In this document: positions 1-9,320 of the stretch, in pieces
How positions within the stretch are numbered: position 1 is the first letter of the stretch
How the letters are laid out: the number at the start of each line of letters is the position of its first letter
Assembly: GCA_963591145.1 (NCBI GenBank)
Contig: CAVARE010000077.1
Location: 1 to 22,205 of the forward strand
Direction: 5' to 3'
DNA length: 22,205 bases
Source: RGIG5612 sp963591145
Lineage (GTDB): Bacteria; Bacillota; Clostridia; Lachnospirales; Lachnospiraceae
Notes under the pieces: generated by a model
What the model was told of the DNA's origin: nothing
The model's database searches: none
The model's input: the letters and a program-made list of their open reading frames with translations, nothing else
Position numbers and translations under genes: made by a program

Positions 1-485
1 TCGCCTTTGTCACCTTTGTCACCTTTCTCACCCTTTTCGCCCTTGAATTCCCCGGACTCGTAGGCATTCTTGATGGTCAGATACATCTCGTGCATTTGGG
101 TATAGATAAGGTCAAGGGATGGGTCTGTGATTTCTGGTATATCCGACTCGGCAATTGACGGAAGCACTGCCGCAAAAAACAGGTCAGAGTTACTGATAAG
201 CTCGTACTCGGATGTCGAACCCTCCTTCAGTTGATACTCCACCAGCTGACACGGTATGTTCGTTGTTTCTTCCTGCGTGATGTAGCTCTGTACCGTAAGC
301 TGATTGCTGTCCGACAGCGGTACAAGAGCCTCCACAGGATATCCAATCTTGACATACACGGTCGAGTTCTCGTCTGTTCTTTCGATACCGGCAAATTCAA
401 TGATCAAGTTATTATGGTCATACCGGTGACCAAATATAAGCTTTTGCGCCGGGCGTTGATTGACTTGGTATATTATCTTCTTCAT
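1..485 (-). CDS. Collagen-repeat baseplate/receptor-binding protein, 3' end cut
   Basis: ATG at 485 has a perfect AGGAGG SD seven bases upstream. About 161 residues are visible; the frame is open at the left edge. Residues 1-95 (MKKIIYQVNQRPAQKLIFGH..., then IEFAGIERTDENSTVYVKIG) resemble the N-terminal domain of BppU/tail-spike proteins that dock to the baseplate. A helical part (LDLIYTQMHEMYLTIKNAYE) follows, then Gly-Xaa-Yaa collagen-like repeats (GEKGEKGDKGDKGD) to the edge. Collagen repeats usually form the trimeric shaft that carries a C-terminal receptor-binding head, which is outside the window. Confidence 0.65.
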   Translation of the reverse strand, partial: MKKIIYQVNQRPAQKLIFGHRYDHNNLIIEFAGIERTDENSTVYVKIGYPVEALVPLSDSNQLTVQSYITQEETTNIPCQLVEYQLKEGSTSEYELISNSDLFFAAVLPSIAESDIPEITDPSLDLIYTQMHEMYLTIKNAYESGEFKGEKGEKGDKGDKG

Positions 486-488
486 TTT

Positions 489-572
489 CTACCTCCTGTA
501 ATTATTATCACCTAATAACCAACCGATGATTGCTGTCAATATTATCAATATTATCGCTACTAATACGCCCAT
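489..572 (-). CDS. 27-aa small membrane peptide
   Basis: ATG at 572 has an AACAGGAGAAAAAATC SD. The product MGVLVAIILIILTAIIGWLL ends with a short polar tail (GDNNYRR), so it is one hydrophobic helix. Its stop (489) is followed 3 nt later by the next gene's start, whose SD AGGAGG lies within this coding sequence, so the two are coupled. Too short to be assigned a family; the SD and coupling are the evidence. A short peptide of this kind could be a holin-like or modulatory factor, but nothing shows it. Confidence 0.55.
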   Translation of the reverse strand: MGVLVAIILIILTAIIGWLLGDNNYRR

Positions 573-591
573 GATTTTTTCTCCTGTTTTT

Positions 592-635
592 AAAAAAGGA
601 TACCAGCGGCCTATGTCGCTGATATCCTTTTATTT
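592..635 (-). terminator. Rho-independent terminator after tail gene
   Basis: Arms at 594-608 and 617-631 match at 14 of 15 positions (AAAAGGATA/TATCCTTTT plus CAGCG/CGCTG) with an 8-nt loop; on the minus strand a run of T follows. It lies directly after the 707-aa stop and before the 27-aa gene. Confidence 0.8.
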
Positions 636-2759
636 TTAGCTTAATTCCGTGGTCTCTTCAGGCGAATCCATTAATACGGAGCTGCCAGCTGCGGCCGCCG
701 TTGGATCGAGAGTTACATATGTTCCACTGACATATACGTCCGTGACGCTTTGGGCTGCATCCTTATATATGGTTAGCTTGCCCGTTTTGGCGATCCAACA
801 CGATGCATACCAGTTGGATGCATACGGTGCGGCCTTATTATAGGCTGGAAATATCTGATAACTCATCCACGGTCTTAGCTCTTCCGGCAATGTAAACGCA
901 CAGGTATACGATGCCGCACTCGCTGTCATGCCTTTAATCGTTCCGTAGAAGTTGACCACATGACCGTAGGCGCAGAACCATACATAGCCGTAAGTGTCAG
1001 AGCCGAAAGCGTATGTTGATTTCTGAATAGGTCTAACTACCTGCGGCGCACCAATTTCCGAGAAGGTAACCGGATACATCGGCTTATCATTTGACTCGTA
1101 GCCGATATTCTGCCAGTTCGGTATCTGGAACATCCCGCTTTTTTGAGAATAATAAGCAAGCCATTGCTCATCCCAGTCGCCGCTCCCCCATGCATACAGA
1201 CCTTTATTGCCTTTCCCTGACATTTCGAGCGATATGCCGCCACCCGTGGCAGCATCCGTGTTGTGGACGTAGAAGCCATTGCCCCACATAGAAATGTAGC
1301 CTTCATCCGACTCGTTTGCTTCCCTGAAGAATGATACTCCCTTGCCGCCAGCAAGCCTTGAGATGCAGACAATTCCAGTTTTTTGTTTCTGTGTCGTAGA
1401 GCTTATCTTGTCAGTTATGGTCAGGCTGTATTCATAGGTCTCTGTCTCGATATCGCTTATGGTCTCTGAGTAAGTAATAGTATACCCTGAGTCCGAAACT
1501 GTGACGCTCTGACCACTTACCAATATGGTCTGTGTGCTGTCGCTCAGTTTGGTTCGCTCAAGCGTATAAGTCGCACTGTTCTTCTCTGTTCCTGAGCTGT
1601 CCTTAGCAGTATGAACTACGCCCGTCGCAGTTAATGTCACGAGGTTAGTGTCTCGGTTAGCACTGACATTAAAGCTCTTGATTGTAGGATACTCGTAGTC
1701 GGATATATAGATGTTCTTCTGCTGTGCGTCTGTTAAGCCTCTGCTGTCTGTTACGGCTACATGAATATATATCGTTCTCGTGGCGGCTATCGTCGGAAGT
1801 GTTGTTTCACCTTTATATGTTCCATCCGTCTGCTTTGTTAAGCTGCATGTGACCTGTGCCAGCGTCGCACCTGCGGCAGTAAATGCCGCTATCGTTGCCG
1901 TCTTCGGCGTTGTGCCGTACTTTTCCGATGCAATAACCGTTACTTTTGGCTTAGATATGTTTTTTAAGTATACCCCGCTTATCTTGGATGCCGTGTCAGC
2001 TATGCTCACGTCCGTTATCGGCGCTGCATACGATGTAGGGACGCTCACTGTGCAGTTCTTCGAGTCTGCTCCTATCAGTCTGCCTGAAGCGTCAGATGAT
2101 GTGTATGTGTACAGCGTAACTGTCATTACTGCATCCCGTGCATTCGGTATCTGTGCCAGGATGGTATCCTTATCAGCCGATACTTTAGGCACCGAATAAG
2201 AATATGACTGTGCCGATGTGCTTTGCGGCGCGATCGCGTCCGTCCACTGTATCCAGCTTCCTATCTGGTATTTGATGTAATACACAAAATCACTTGAATA
2301 CGGTGTCCATGTGACAGTTGACATGCCGCCCAACGATATATTGTTGATATCAGAGATTGTGCTCGCGCCTTTGCTGTCATACGTAAGCGTCACGGTCTTG
2401 TTATCTGAGTATCTGCCAGATGCACTGGACGCGGCCACTATCTCAAGCTGCACCTGCACAGCAAGGCTTCCACTTCCCGCGTCAACTGCCACCGACTGGC
2501 TGACGCTCGCATTTTTATATATGCCCGCTCCGTGACCGTCTCCTGGAAAATAAACGGATGTCCATGAGCTGTCACCAGCTTTAAGCCACAACCGCCAATA
2601 TGCAGCATCGCCGCCCAGAGTACGCATGTTGATATTTGCGGTGACCGTTGCAGTATCAGATCCGGCCACTCTTGATATATTCACTGTTCCGTATGCATCA
2701 TATGAAGTCTGCCAGTCGGAGCCCTGGCATATCCATTTACTCCATGAAAGATTAGCCAT
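636..2759 (-). CDS. Large Ig-like tail protein (DUF859-like)
   Basis: The 707-aa protein follows Tal by three bases. N-terminus: MANLSWSKWICQGSDWQTSY, with a beta domain to about residue 130. Residues 130-460 show repeated Ig-like/fibronectin-like beta modules (Thr/Ser-rich, with TVTWTPYS, VTVIASEKYG, YIHVAVTDSRGLTD and YTLERTKLSD patches). Residues about 460-560 hold GKGVSFFREANESDEGYISM, resembling the shaft end of DUF859 minor tail proteins, and the last 150 are a beta receptor-binding-like part rich in Trp and Tyr. It is presumably on the tail tip surface. A terminator follows its stop. Confidence 0.75.
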   Translation of the reverse strand: MANLSWSKWICQGSDWQTSYDAYGTVNISRVAGSDTATVTANINMRTLGGDAAYWRLWLKAGDSSWTSVYFPGDGHGAGIYKNASVSQSVAVDAGSGSLAVQVQLEIVAASSASGRYSDNKTVTLTYDSKGASTISDINNISLGGMSTVTWTPYSSDFVYYIKYQIGSWIQWTDAIAPQSTSAQSYSYSVPKVSADKDTILAQIPNARDAVMTVTLYTYTSSDASGRLIGADSKNCTVSVPTSYAAPITDVSIADTASKISGVYLKNISKPKVTVIASEKYGTTPKTATIAAFTAAGATLAQVTCSLTKQTDGTYKGETTLPTIAATRTIYIHVAVTDSRGLTDAQQKNIYISDYEYPTIKSFNVSANRDTNLVTLTATGVVHTAKDSSGTEKNSATYTLERTKLSDSTQTILVSGQSVTVSDSGYTITYSETISDIETETYEYSLTITDKISSTTQKQKTGIVCISRLAGGKGVSFFREANESDEGYISMWGNGFYVHNTDAATGGGISLEMSGKGNKGLYAWGSGDWDEQWLAYYSQKSGMFQIPNWQNIGYESNDKPMYPVTFSEIGAPQVVRPIQKSTYAFGSDTYGYVWFCAYGHVVNFYGTIKGMTASAASYTCAFTLPEELRPWMSYQIFPAYNKAAPYASNWYASCWIAKTGKLTIYKDAAQSVTDVYVSGTYVTLDPTAAAAGSSVLMDSPEETTELS

Positions 2760-2762
2760 ATA

Positions 2763-4394
2763 TCAGCCTCCTATCCATATATCGTCAAGGTTAGCCTTAC
2801 CGTTAACGATCGCGCCTTTTCTGATAGCCCACTGAGCCGTTGAACCGTTCATGATTTCCAACTGGCCGCTTACATTGGCAGTCTTTGCGGTTATGCCGCT
2901 AGAATCGATCCTTAATATTTCGTTGCCGTTTGAATCTTCGTACGCAAGTGACTCGTTGGTCTGTTTCGAGATGATGGATTTATCGCTTTTTCTGATGGCA
3001 AAGTATTCATCATTGAAGTCGAACCATGTATTTATCTTCCCATCTGAGCCGAAATATAAGGACAGCTGGCCAGCTGTTAATTTAGCGTCTGATTCCAGCG
3101 TCTGAATGCGCCCGTCATAGGTGTCCGTTATAGTCTTAATGACGCTTGCCTCAATCTTGTCTGGCAGCTGGTTGATGATTGACTCGTACTGTGTAAGATA
3201 CGTGTGGATCTCATTAACCTTGCTTTTAAGTGCCTCATTTGTGGCGTAATTAGCAGAAACAGTACCCAAAATGTCGCTTTTGTTCTTCCTTGCGTTGGCA
3301 AGCTGTGACTGGATATATCCGTCAAGCGTTAACCCTAACGTCATTTTGTTCTGTGATGGGTTAAGCAAATTGAGGGTCTGAGTTGTGACCTCGAACCATG
3401 CATTACTGTCAGCCGTGAGACCGTGGGGCTCAGAGACTACCTTTATCATTTGGCCGCACCTGAAGCTTTCAACGCTCTCGCCCGTATCCTTCAGGTCGAC
3501 CGCTGATACATTAATCGTGAGCTGTCCCACGCACTTGCTGTTAAGATACGTCTGCCCTTTGGTCTTTAGGATGGCGGCAACATTTACATCGTCCCATGTA
3601 TTAGTGCGGCAGATATAGCCGTATCTGTCTATGTATTCCTGAGGTGCCACAAGATAATCTTTATTTTCGTTGACGGATGATATCGTAAGCCTGTTATTTG
3701 TCCTCGTGCCCTCGCTATCCTCAAGGTATGCCCCCAGAGGAACCAGCGCGGTTATGATATCCGCTGGATTTACGGACTGTGTGAGGTCTAACAAATTCTC
3801 GCCAAAATTAATGACCTGTGAGCACTGTTTTGTCACTGTCTTGACCCAATTGAGCTTAAGGCCGCCTGATTCCTTTGTGATATACATATATCCGCCGTAG
3901 GAATCCACAAGGTCTTTCAGCCTTGTCATGGTGCTTTCGTAGGCTTCGAATTCCCTGTATATGGTGTTGTCTTTCTCGTCTATGGTGATGTTGAATCCTG
4001 CTATCTGTTTGGCTGCTTCAACCTGTTCATTATGTGATGCGATGAACGCGGATACCAGCTCGCTGACCGTGTCATTATAGATAAACGGTCTGGCGACCGA
4101 ATCACTAAGCACTGCCAGCATCCCCTCGCAGACCACTCTGAGTGACGTGTCCATCTGTTCGGTGATAGAATAGACGCGGCCTGACCATATCAGGGAATCG
4201 TCCCTGTATACGTCAATCATACTCTTCAGCTCGTAGAGCTTACTGTATGCCGCGTTGCAGGGAGGGATCACAAAAGTAAATGTTCCTGCGTCTGTGATGC
4301 TGTTATTCAGCTGCGCGGATGTAAGCGTATACTCGTCCAGGTCAAGGGCAGTTGAGAAGAATGTTTCGTCGTTTAGTCTTGCAGAAAATGCCAT
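2763..4394 (-). CDS. Tail-associated protein Tal (prophage tail endopeptidase-like)
   Basis: ATG at 4394 (GGAGG upstream, TGATG overlap) is preferred over 4415. The 543-aa protein has the gp27-like N-terminus typical of Tal: MAFSARLNDETFFSTALDLD, then DVYRDDSLIWSGRVYSITEQ, KDLVDSYGGYMYITKESGGL and VNPADIITALVPLGAYLEDS, ending the hub domain at about residue 370 (TLGLTLDGYIQSQLANARKN). A long coiled-coil linker (NEIHTYLTQYESIINQLPDK) and a beta-rich C-terminus (DLDDIWIGG end) follow. Tal closes the tube and often carries a wall-degrading part; I see no clear peptidase motif. Confidence 0.8.
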   Translation of the reverse strand: MAFSARLNDETFFSTALDLDEYTLTSAQLNNSITDAGTFTFVIPPCNAAYSKLYELKSMIDVYRDDSLIWSGRVYSITEQMDTSLRVVCEGMLAVLSDSVARPFIYNDTVSELVSAFIASHNEQVEAAKQIAGFNITIDEKDNTIYREFEAYESTMTRLKDLVDSYGGYMYITKESGGLKLNWVKTVTKQCSQVINFGENLLDLTQSVNPADIITALVPLGAYLEDSEGTRTNNRLTISSVNENKDYLVAPQEYIDRYGYICRTNTWDDVNVAAILKTKGQTYLNSKCVGQLTINVSAVDLKDTGESVESFRCGQMIKVVSEPHGLTADSNAWFEVTTQTLNLLNPSQNKMTLGLTLDGYIQSQLANARKNKSDILGTVSANYATNEALKSKVNEIHTYLTQYESIINQLPDKIEASVIKTITDTYDGRIQTLESDAKLTAGQLSLYFGSDGKINTWFDFNDEYFAIRKSDKSIISKQTNESLAYEDSNGNEILRIDSSGITAKTANVSGQLEIMNGSTAQWAIRKGAIVNGKANLDDIWIGG

Positions 4395-5047
4395 CAGAAC
4401 TTGCCCTCCCTCCATGTGATCGCTACAGCCGTGGCAGATGCCGCTGTTAAGGTTAGCGTCACGCTCTTTCCTGCTTTAAGGATGATATTTGCGCTCTTAT
4501 GTTCTCCTGAGCCGCTAAACGAGTATGAATTCGTGCCATCCGAAACTGTGACTGCGGTTGCTGCAGCGGTCGTAAATGTCGGCATGATATTCAATATGCC
4601 TCTGTTCTTGACGGTAACGCTTGCGCCTGTCGCCGTGGCTGTTACATTTTTGCCGCTCAGTGCTGTTGCCATTCTGTATGGGTATGCATCAATTGATATT
4701 TTTATCGTGCCTTTATTCTGGTCCCGTTCTGCAGCCGTTATCTCGCAGAATCCCGTCCATGCGTAATCCGGCTCGTCGTCTATGATCACTTCCACATTCT
4801 GCCCGTGCCAGGCTTCATATACCTGCTCTTTGGTCTTTTCCCATGACATGGGCGTGGTCTTGACCGTGCAGGTCAGGACCACATTTCTATTCTGGTACGT
4901 CATCGGCCTGAAGCTTAGATCAAGCTTGCCGTTCCTGTGGGGTACAGTTACCGTCTGGCGGTTCGGTACGGGCTCGCTTATCGATACGTCCGTGAGCATT
5001 AAGCCGTATGTGCTTAATTTAATATCATTTATTGTTGCTTCCAGCAT
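4394..5047 (-). CDS. Distal tail protein (Dit)
   Basis: The 217-residue protein begins one base after the tape-measure stop. The N-terminal part MLEATINDIKLSTYGLMLTD, with the DVSISEPVPNRQTVTVPHRN segment, matches Dit proteins of Gram-positive siphophages (Sipho tail family). The C-terminal galectin-like part (residues about 130-217) is beta-rich with Thr/Ala repeats. Dit forms the hexameric hub at the tail tip that holds Tal and the baseplate. The stop shares one base with the Tal start (TGATG). Confidence 0.85.
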   Translation of the reverse strand: MLEATINDIKLSTYGLMLTDVSISEPVPNRQTVTVPHRNGKLDLSFRPMTYQNRNVVLTCTVKTTPMSWEKTKEQVYEAWHGQNVEVIIDDEPDYAWTGFCEITAAERDQNKGTIKISIDAYPYRMATALSGKNVTATATGASVTVKNRGILNIMPTFTTAAATAVTVSDGTNSYSFSGSGEHKSANIILKAGKSVTLTLTAASATAVAITWREGKF

Positions 5048-5048
5048 G

Positions 5049-8000
5049 TCAGCCCCTTCTTTCCCTCAGTCTGATCGCGCCGAGCTCATTGTTCATCGCG
5101 TTTGCCAGTTCCCCGGCAAGTACGCCCGTATCCGTTACCATCTGCATGTTACCCAACTTATTTACCGCATTGAGCAGCGCCGTGAGCATGTCGGTTAGTC
5201 CGTCGTCCTTATCGTCATTTATGATCTGTGCTGTTACATCGGCGGTGTTACCGCTGATTTCATTGATTGCATCTGCTCCGATCAGGGCGGCATTGACTGT
5301 TTCATTGGCCAGCTGTTTTGTGGCGTCAACTGCTTCCTGTGTGCCCTCGCTGATACCTAACGCAAGGCCTTCACTTACATACTGTCCATATTCCTCGAAT
5401 ACCTTCGATGGTGAGTGAATCCTCAGGGTGATGGTAGCACCGGCGGATGCAGCCTGCGCCAGGCTTCTCGCAGCCGAATATACATTGCTCCACTGGCCGT
5501 ACAGTCCGTTTGCGAGTCCCTGTCCCGCATATGCGCCATAGCTGGCCATTATTCCCGATAATCTGCTAACTGCATTTCTGATACTGTTAGCTATCGTATT
5601 CATTGCGCTTTCGATGTGTGTTAGTCCGTCTGTTATAGACGTTCCCAGCCAGCTCATCATCGTTGCGCCTCGTGAACTTAAATAGGTATGCAGGGCGCTG
5701 TCTGTTCCCAGTACTCCGACCGCTTTAAGTCTTACGCCGTCGAATGCCGTATATACATCCTGCATCGATGCGCTGATTCCTGCTACCAGGGATGCCATAT
5801 TGTTGAGTGATTCCTCGTTCAGCTCGTCGCCTATCTGTGCCGATTCAACAATGCTGTCTGAAGTTTCCTGTTGTGCGTCCGCCGCGCCTGACGGATCATA
5901 GTTGTCTGCCGCGCCCTGTGCCTTGCTGAAGCCTTCCTCTACGCCCGCGCCTATCTTGCTTGAGGACTCGCCAATGCTTGTGGCCGCGCTTTCCGTGTCG
6001 CTTGCGGCTTCTTCCACGGCCGCGCTCATGGTCTCCGTGCTGCTGCCTGTGGATTCCATGACTTGTGCCAGGGCTTCCATGATAAGACCCGCATCATAGG
6101 CTTCTATGCCTGCATTGCTCAATGCTGCCGCCACGCTGTTTGTCTGGGTCTCTGCGTTAAAAAAGCCTTCAATCATGTACTGCCAGTCGCCTGCAGATGT
6201 TGTTGTATCGCCGCCCAACGTCCTTACTGCCTCTGACAACGCAGTCATCTGCTGGTCGGTAAGCCCTAATGTGGTCTGGAACTCGCTTAATGATGAACTG
6301 TAGCCTGCCATAGACGTGGCAGTCGCAAGCAGCCCTTCATTCATGGCCGCAACACCGCCGTTTGCCGTGACGAGCTGGTTTGCGTAATTGATGAGGCTGT
6401 TTCTTACCTCGTCAACCTTCGCTTTCTGATTTGCCAGGGCAGAATCACCGTTTAAGATTTCCTGAGTCATGACCGCCGCTTCTTCAGCGGTGTAACCCAT
6501 GTTCATGTAGTAGTCTTCGTAGTAGTCGGTCAGACCTTCCAGGTATCCTGACTGTAATTCGTAAGCAGACGTGAGTTCCTGCAGCTGCGCATTGGCTGCC
6601 GAATAGTTGCCGCTTGCGACAGACTCGTTAAATGCGTCCTGTGTCTCCTTCGTGCTGTCCACGGATTCCTTAAGGCTTGCGTATGCATCGGTGATGGCCT
6701 GCATATCGATCTCAAGCAACGACTGCTTAAGTTCCGCCTCAATGACCTGGTTAATCTGCTCCGCCATCTCGTCAAGTGTCAGGTCGCCTTCATTTACGAT
6801 CTCGTAGACTATGTCGGTGGTCCATTTTGCGGCATTTTCTTCCCCGAAATTGTCTTTCAATTTCTGGATGATGGTGTCGATGTCGTCGCCGTTTTCAGCT
6901 GATTCAATGATCAGGTTAATCTCTGCATCTAGCGTCTCGGAATCCGTGAAGCCCAGTTCCTGCTCAAGGTATGCCTTAAGTGAGCCGGCCTCCGTCGAAT
7001 ACCAGGCCGTGACCATGCCAGGCTCTTTAACTAGAAGATTACATGCCGCTTCTATTTCCGCGTCTGTCAGCCCGAACCGTGCCCCGTTCTTTCTGATCCA
7101 TTCGGTTATGTTGTCAACGCCCTCGATTCCTGCCTTGTTGCATTCAATGTTCATCTGCACCAGGGTATCGATAGGGAGTGATCCGTCGTACCAGTCAGGG
7201 TGTGTTTCTTTCACTTTGGCGATAATGTCCTCGGTGCTCGTGTTCTTCCCGACCGCGTCCAGGATCATCTCAATGTCGGAATATACGGGGTCAAGGGTTA
7301 TCTGACCATCTTCCGGGAGATATTGGTTGATCTCGTCTGCTATCTTTTGGGCATAGTCATATTCCTCTGCAGAGATCTTTCCGTCGCCGTCCAGGCCGCC
7401 TACCAGGAGCTCTAAGTTTGCCAATAGGTTTGCCTGCTTAACCTCTGCTTCAACCGTGGTCTCTGCAACATCCTCTTTCCAGCTTTTGTATTTCTCGTCG
7501 AAGTCGTCTATCAGCTGGAGGTTTAACTGTATGTTGGCTTCTGCCTGTGCCCATTCTTCATTCCCAATCAGATCAGCCCAGGCCTCGCGCATGTTTGTGT
7601 CAGCATCTTCCAGCATCCGCGCCCAGCTTGACGTGAGCCTGTCCTGTGTGCCGTTCCAGATGTCGTCTTCTATCTTATCCTCTGCACTCTGGCTGAACAG
7701 TCCCACCACGCCGCTTATCAGACCGTCCACCGCACTGATGAGCATCGACGGCAGATTTAGGAGCAGCTCACCTATGGACTCTGCCAGGCTCGGAATAAGT
7801 GTTGCAACTATATCTACCGTGCTGGCCATCAGGTCAGACAGTACGTCTGGCAATACATCCGTTATCGCAGACATGATATCAGGCAGCGACTGCGCCACGC
7901 TCTTAACCACGCTGGTTAATGATGATATAAGGCTCGGGAGCATGCCCGTCACCAGCTCTGTTAAAAGGCTCAACGCCGAATTCATCACTGACGGCAGATT

Positions 8001-8921
8001 ATCGGCAATGTTATTAAATACCGTCTCCATTACCGGCATTACATTGTCTGCTGCCGTTTCGACCGTATTAAGCAGATCTTCCACCAGCGCGCTTACATCC
8101 GCGTTGGAATCTCCCAGACCCGCAACAAGGTTCTGGGCGGCTGCCTTCATTGACGCAAACGAACCCTGGATTGTGGACGCGGCTTCCTTGGCCGTCGTGC
8201 CCGTAAATCCCATGTCGGTCTGTACGATATGTATGGCATCAACGATATCCGCATAGGACATTGCCAGGTCACCGTTCGTGTCCCTGGACGCAACAAAGGT
8301 GCTGTCCAGCTTTTCAGCATCTTCAATGAGCCTTTCCATCTCTGACTTAGTGCCGCCGTAGCCTAAGCGCAGGTTGTCCAGCATCGTGTAATTCTGCTTT
8401 GCAAATCCCTGATAGGCGTTCTGAATATCCGTGATATTCGTGCCTATCTTGTTCGCGTTGTTAGCCATGTCGGTAATGGCCAGATCTGCATATTCCGCAG
8501 CCTTTGCCGTGTCCCCGTCAAGGGACTGTAAGAGTGAGGCTGAGAATTTGATTGTCTGGTCCATGTATTCATTGGCGCTTAAGCCTGCAGTTTTGTATGC
8601 ATTGGCCGCGTATTCTTCAACCACGTCAGACGAGTCTTTGAACAGGGTCTCGACGCCGCCTACCAGCTGTTCATAATCCCCGTATGCCGATACGGACGCA
8701 GCCGTAAGCGCTGATATTCCTGCTGCCATCGCGCTTGCTATCGCAGCGGATGCCTTGCCGATAGTCGCGCTTATTCCTGACGAATAACTTTCGCCCGACT
8801 TCTTGCCAGCCTCAGTCAGATCCGTGTCAATGCTGTTCTTCAGCGTGGATCCAAACTTGGTTGTCTCGGGCAGGATCTGCACATATGCCTGACCGACCGT
8901 ATAGCCGCTGTTCTCAGCCAT
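5049..8921 (-). CDS. Tape measure protein
   Basis: I choose ATG at 8921 (GGAAGGAG SD) over 8984. The 1290-aa protein opens with ENSGYTVGQAYVQILPETTK, then a helical Phage-tape-measure domain including YGDYEQLVGGVETLFKDSSD. Residues about 300-400 are hydrophobic helices with repeating LP motifs (MLPSLI, SLPDIM, VLPDVL, LIPSLA, NLPSML) that could insert in a membrane during DNA entry. Residues 509-520 (LDGDGKISAEEY region) form an EF-hand-like loop. The C-terminus has the usual ITLRIHSPSKVFEEYGQYVS block. Length sets tail length, here about 190 nm by the usual 1.5 angstrom per residue rule. It is the longest gene in the window. Confidence 0.9.
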   Translation of the reverse strand: MAENSGYTVGQAYVQILPETTKFGSTLKNSIDTDLTEAGKKSGESYSSGISATIGKASAAIASAMAAGISALTAASVSAYGDYEQLVGGVETLFKDSSDVVEEYAANAYKTAGLSANEYMDQTIKFSASLLQSLDGDTAKAAEYADLAITDMANNANKIGTNITDIQNAYQGFAKQNYTMLDNLRLGYGGTKSEMERLIEDAEKLDSTFVASRDTNGDLAMSYADIVDAIHIVQTDMGFTGTTAKEAASTIQGSFASMKAAAQNLVAGLGDSNADVSALVEDLLNTVETAADNVMPVMETVFNNIADNLPSVMNSALSLLTELVTGMLPSLISSLTSVVKSVAQSLPDIMSAITDVLPDVLSDLMASTVDIVATLIPSLAESIGELLLNLPSMLISAVDGLISGVVGLFSQSAEDKIEDDIWNGTQDRLTSSWARMLEDADTNMREAWADLIGNEEWAQAEANIQLNLQLIDDFDEKYKSWKEDVAETTVEAEVKQANLLANLELLVGGLDGDGKISAEEYDYAQKIADEINQYLPEDGQITLDPVYSDIEMILDAVGKNTSTEDIIAKVKETHPDWYDGSLPIDTLVQMNIECNKAGIEGVDNITEWIRKNGARFGLTDAEIEAACNLLVKEPGMVTAWYSTEAGSLKAYLEQELGFTDSETLDAEINLIIESAENGDDIDTIIQKLKDNFGEENAAKWTTDIVYEIVNEGDLTLDEMAEQINQVIEAELKQSLLEIDMQAITDAYASLKESVDSTKETQDAFNESVASGNYSAANAQLQELTSAYELQSGYLEGLTDYYEDYYMNMGYTAEEAAVMTQEILNGDSALANQKAKVDEVRNSLINYANQLVTANGGVAAMNEGLLATATSMAGYSSSLSEFQTTLGLTDQQMTALSEAVRTLGGDTTTSAGDWQYMIEGFFNAETQTNSVAAALSNAGIEAYDAGLIMEALAQVMESTGSSTETMSAAVEEAASDTESAATSIGESSSKIGAGVEEGFSKAQGAADNYDPSGAADAQQETSDSIVESAQIGDELNEESLNNMASLVAGISASMQDVYTAFDGVRLKAVGVLGTDSALHTYLSSRGATMMSWLGTSITDGLTHIESAMNTIANSIRNAVSRLSGIMASYGAYAGQGLANGLYGQWSNVYSAARSLAQAASAGATITLRIHSPSKVFEEYGQYVSEGLALGISEGTQEAVDATKQLANETVNAALIGADAINEISGNTADVTAQIINDDKDDGLTDMLTALLNAVNKLGNMQMVTDTGVLAGELANAMNNELGAIRLRERRG

Positions 8922-9312
8922 CTTTTTTATCTCCTTCCTGCGCAAATGATGCCATGTAGCGTTCCAGTTCCTCAGGCGAATCAAAGCCCCTGCATTGTGG
9001 TGTCTCTTCCTTGCCCGTCAGCTTATCCAGCACAGAATCCGGCTTTTGTGGCCTGTGCCTTGACTTTGAGCAGACAAATAAATAACGGAACATATTAACG
9101 GAATCTATCAGAGCCGCCAGAAGCGTCTCCGTGGTCGTTAATCTGTTCCCGCTCATCTTGCGCATTATCCTAGATTCAAGAGGCAGGCCGCATGCAAGCG
9201 TTGCCTGTCTTTCCACCGTGAATCCTTCCGTGTCTGTTATTCCGTAATATTGCAAAAAATCGCAGATAACAGCGTCCTTATCGGTTACTGTCATCTGCGC
9301 ATACGTTACGAC
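8914..9312 (-). CDS. Tail assembly chaperone, T-part of frameshifted gpGT
   Basis: In the -1 frame relative to gpG, codon GTC at 9312 opens a frame of 132 residues, ending at 8914. An internal ATG at 9294 could give a separate 126-aa protein (MTVTDKDAVICDFLQYYGIT...), but it has no SD and lies inside a stem-loop (9261-9299), so expression by frameshift is more likely. The fusion would be about 225 residues (93 from gpG plus 132). The T-part has a helical DUF/Gp15-like look. It overlaps the tape measure start by 8 nt. Confidence 0.75.
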   Translation of the reverse strand, partial: VVTYAQMTVTDKDAVICDFLQYYGITDTEGFTVERQATLACGLPLESRIMRKMSGNRLTTTETLLAALIDSVNMFRYLFVCSKSRHRPQKPDSVLDKLTGKEETPQCRGFDSPEELERYMASFAQEGDKKDG

Positions 9313-9320
9313 TTTTTTTT
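9261..9320 (-). promoter_or_regulatory. -1 programmed ribosomal frameshift signal
   Basis: An A8 run (9320-9313) and G at 9312 give the canonical slippery heptamer A AAA AAG (9318-9312) in the gpG frame. Twelve bases downstream begins a strong stem: arms 9288-9299 and 9261-9272 match at 12 positions counting one G-U, with a 15-nt loop. The -1 frame is open from the slip site and closed just before it, as expected of a programmed event joining gpG to the T-part. Confidence 0.8.

Noticed and set aside
1..51. Short direct repeats near the left edge that could look like CRISPR or a VNTR
   Set aside because: They encode Gly-Xaa-Yaa collagen-like repeats in the partial baseplate gene and have no spacers.
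1037..1372. 111-codon minus-strand frame inside the large tail gene
   Set aside because: It is a second frame of the 707-aa gene and has no SD or family pattern.
7456..8256. 266-codon plus-strand frame
   Set aside because: It lies entirely antisense to the tape measure gene, lacks a SD and has low-complexity Ser/Ala composition typical of an antisense shadow.
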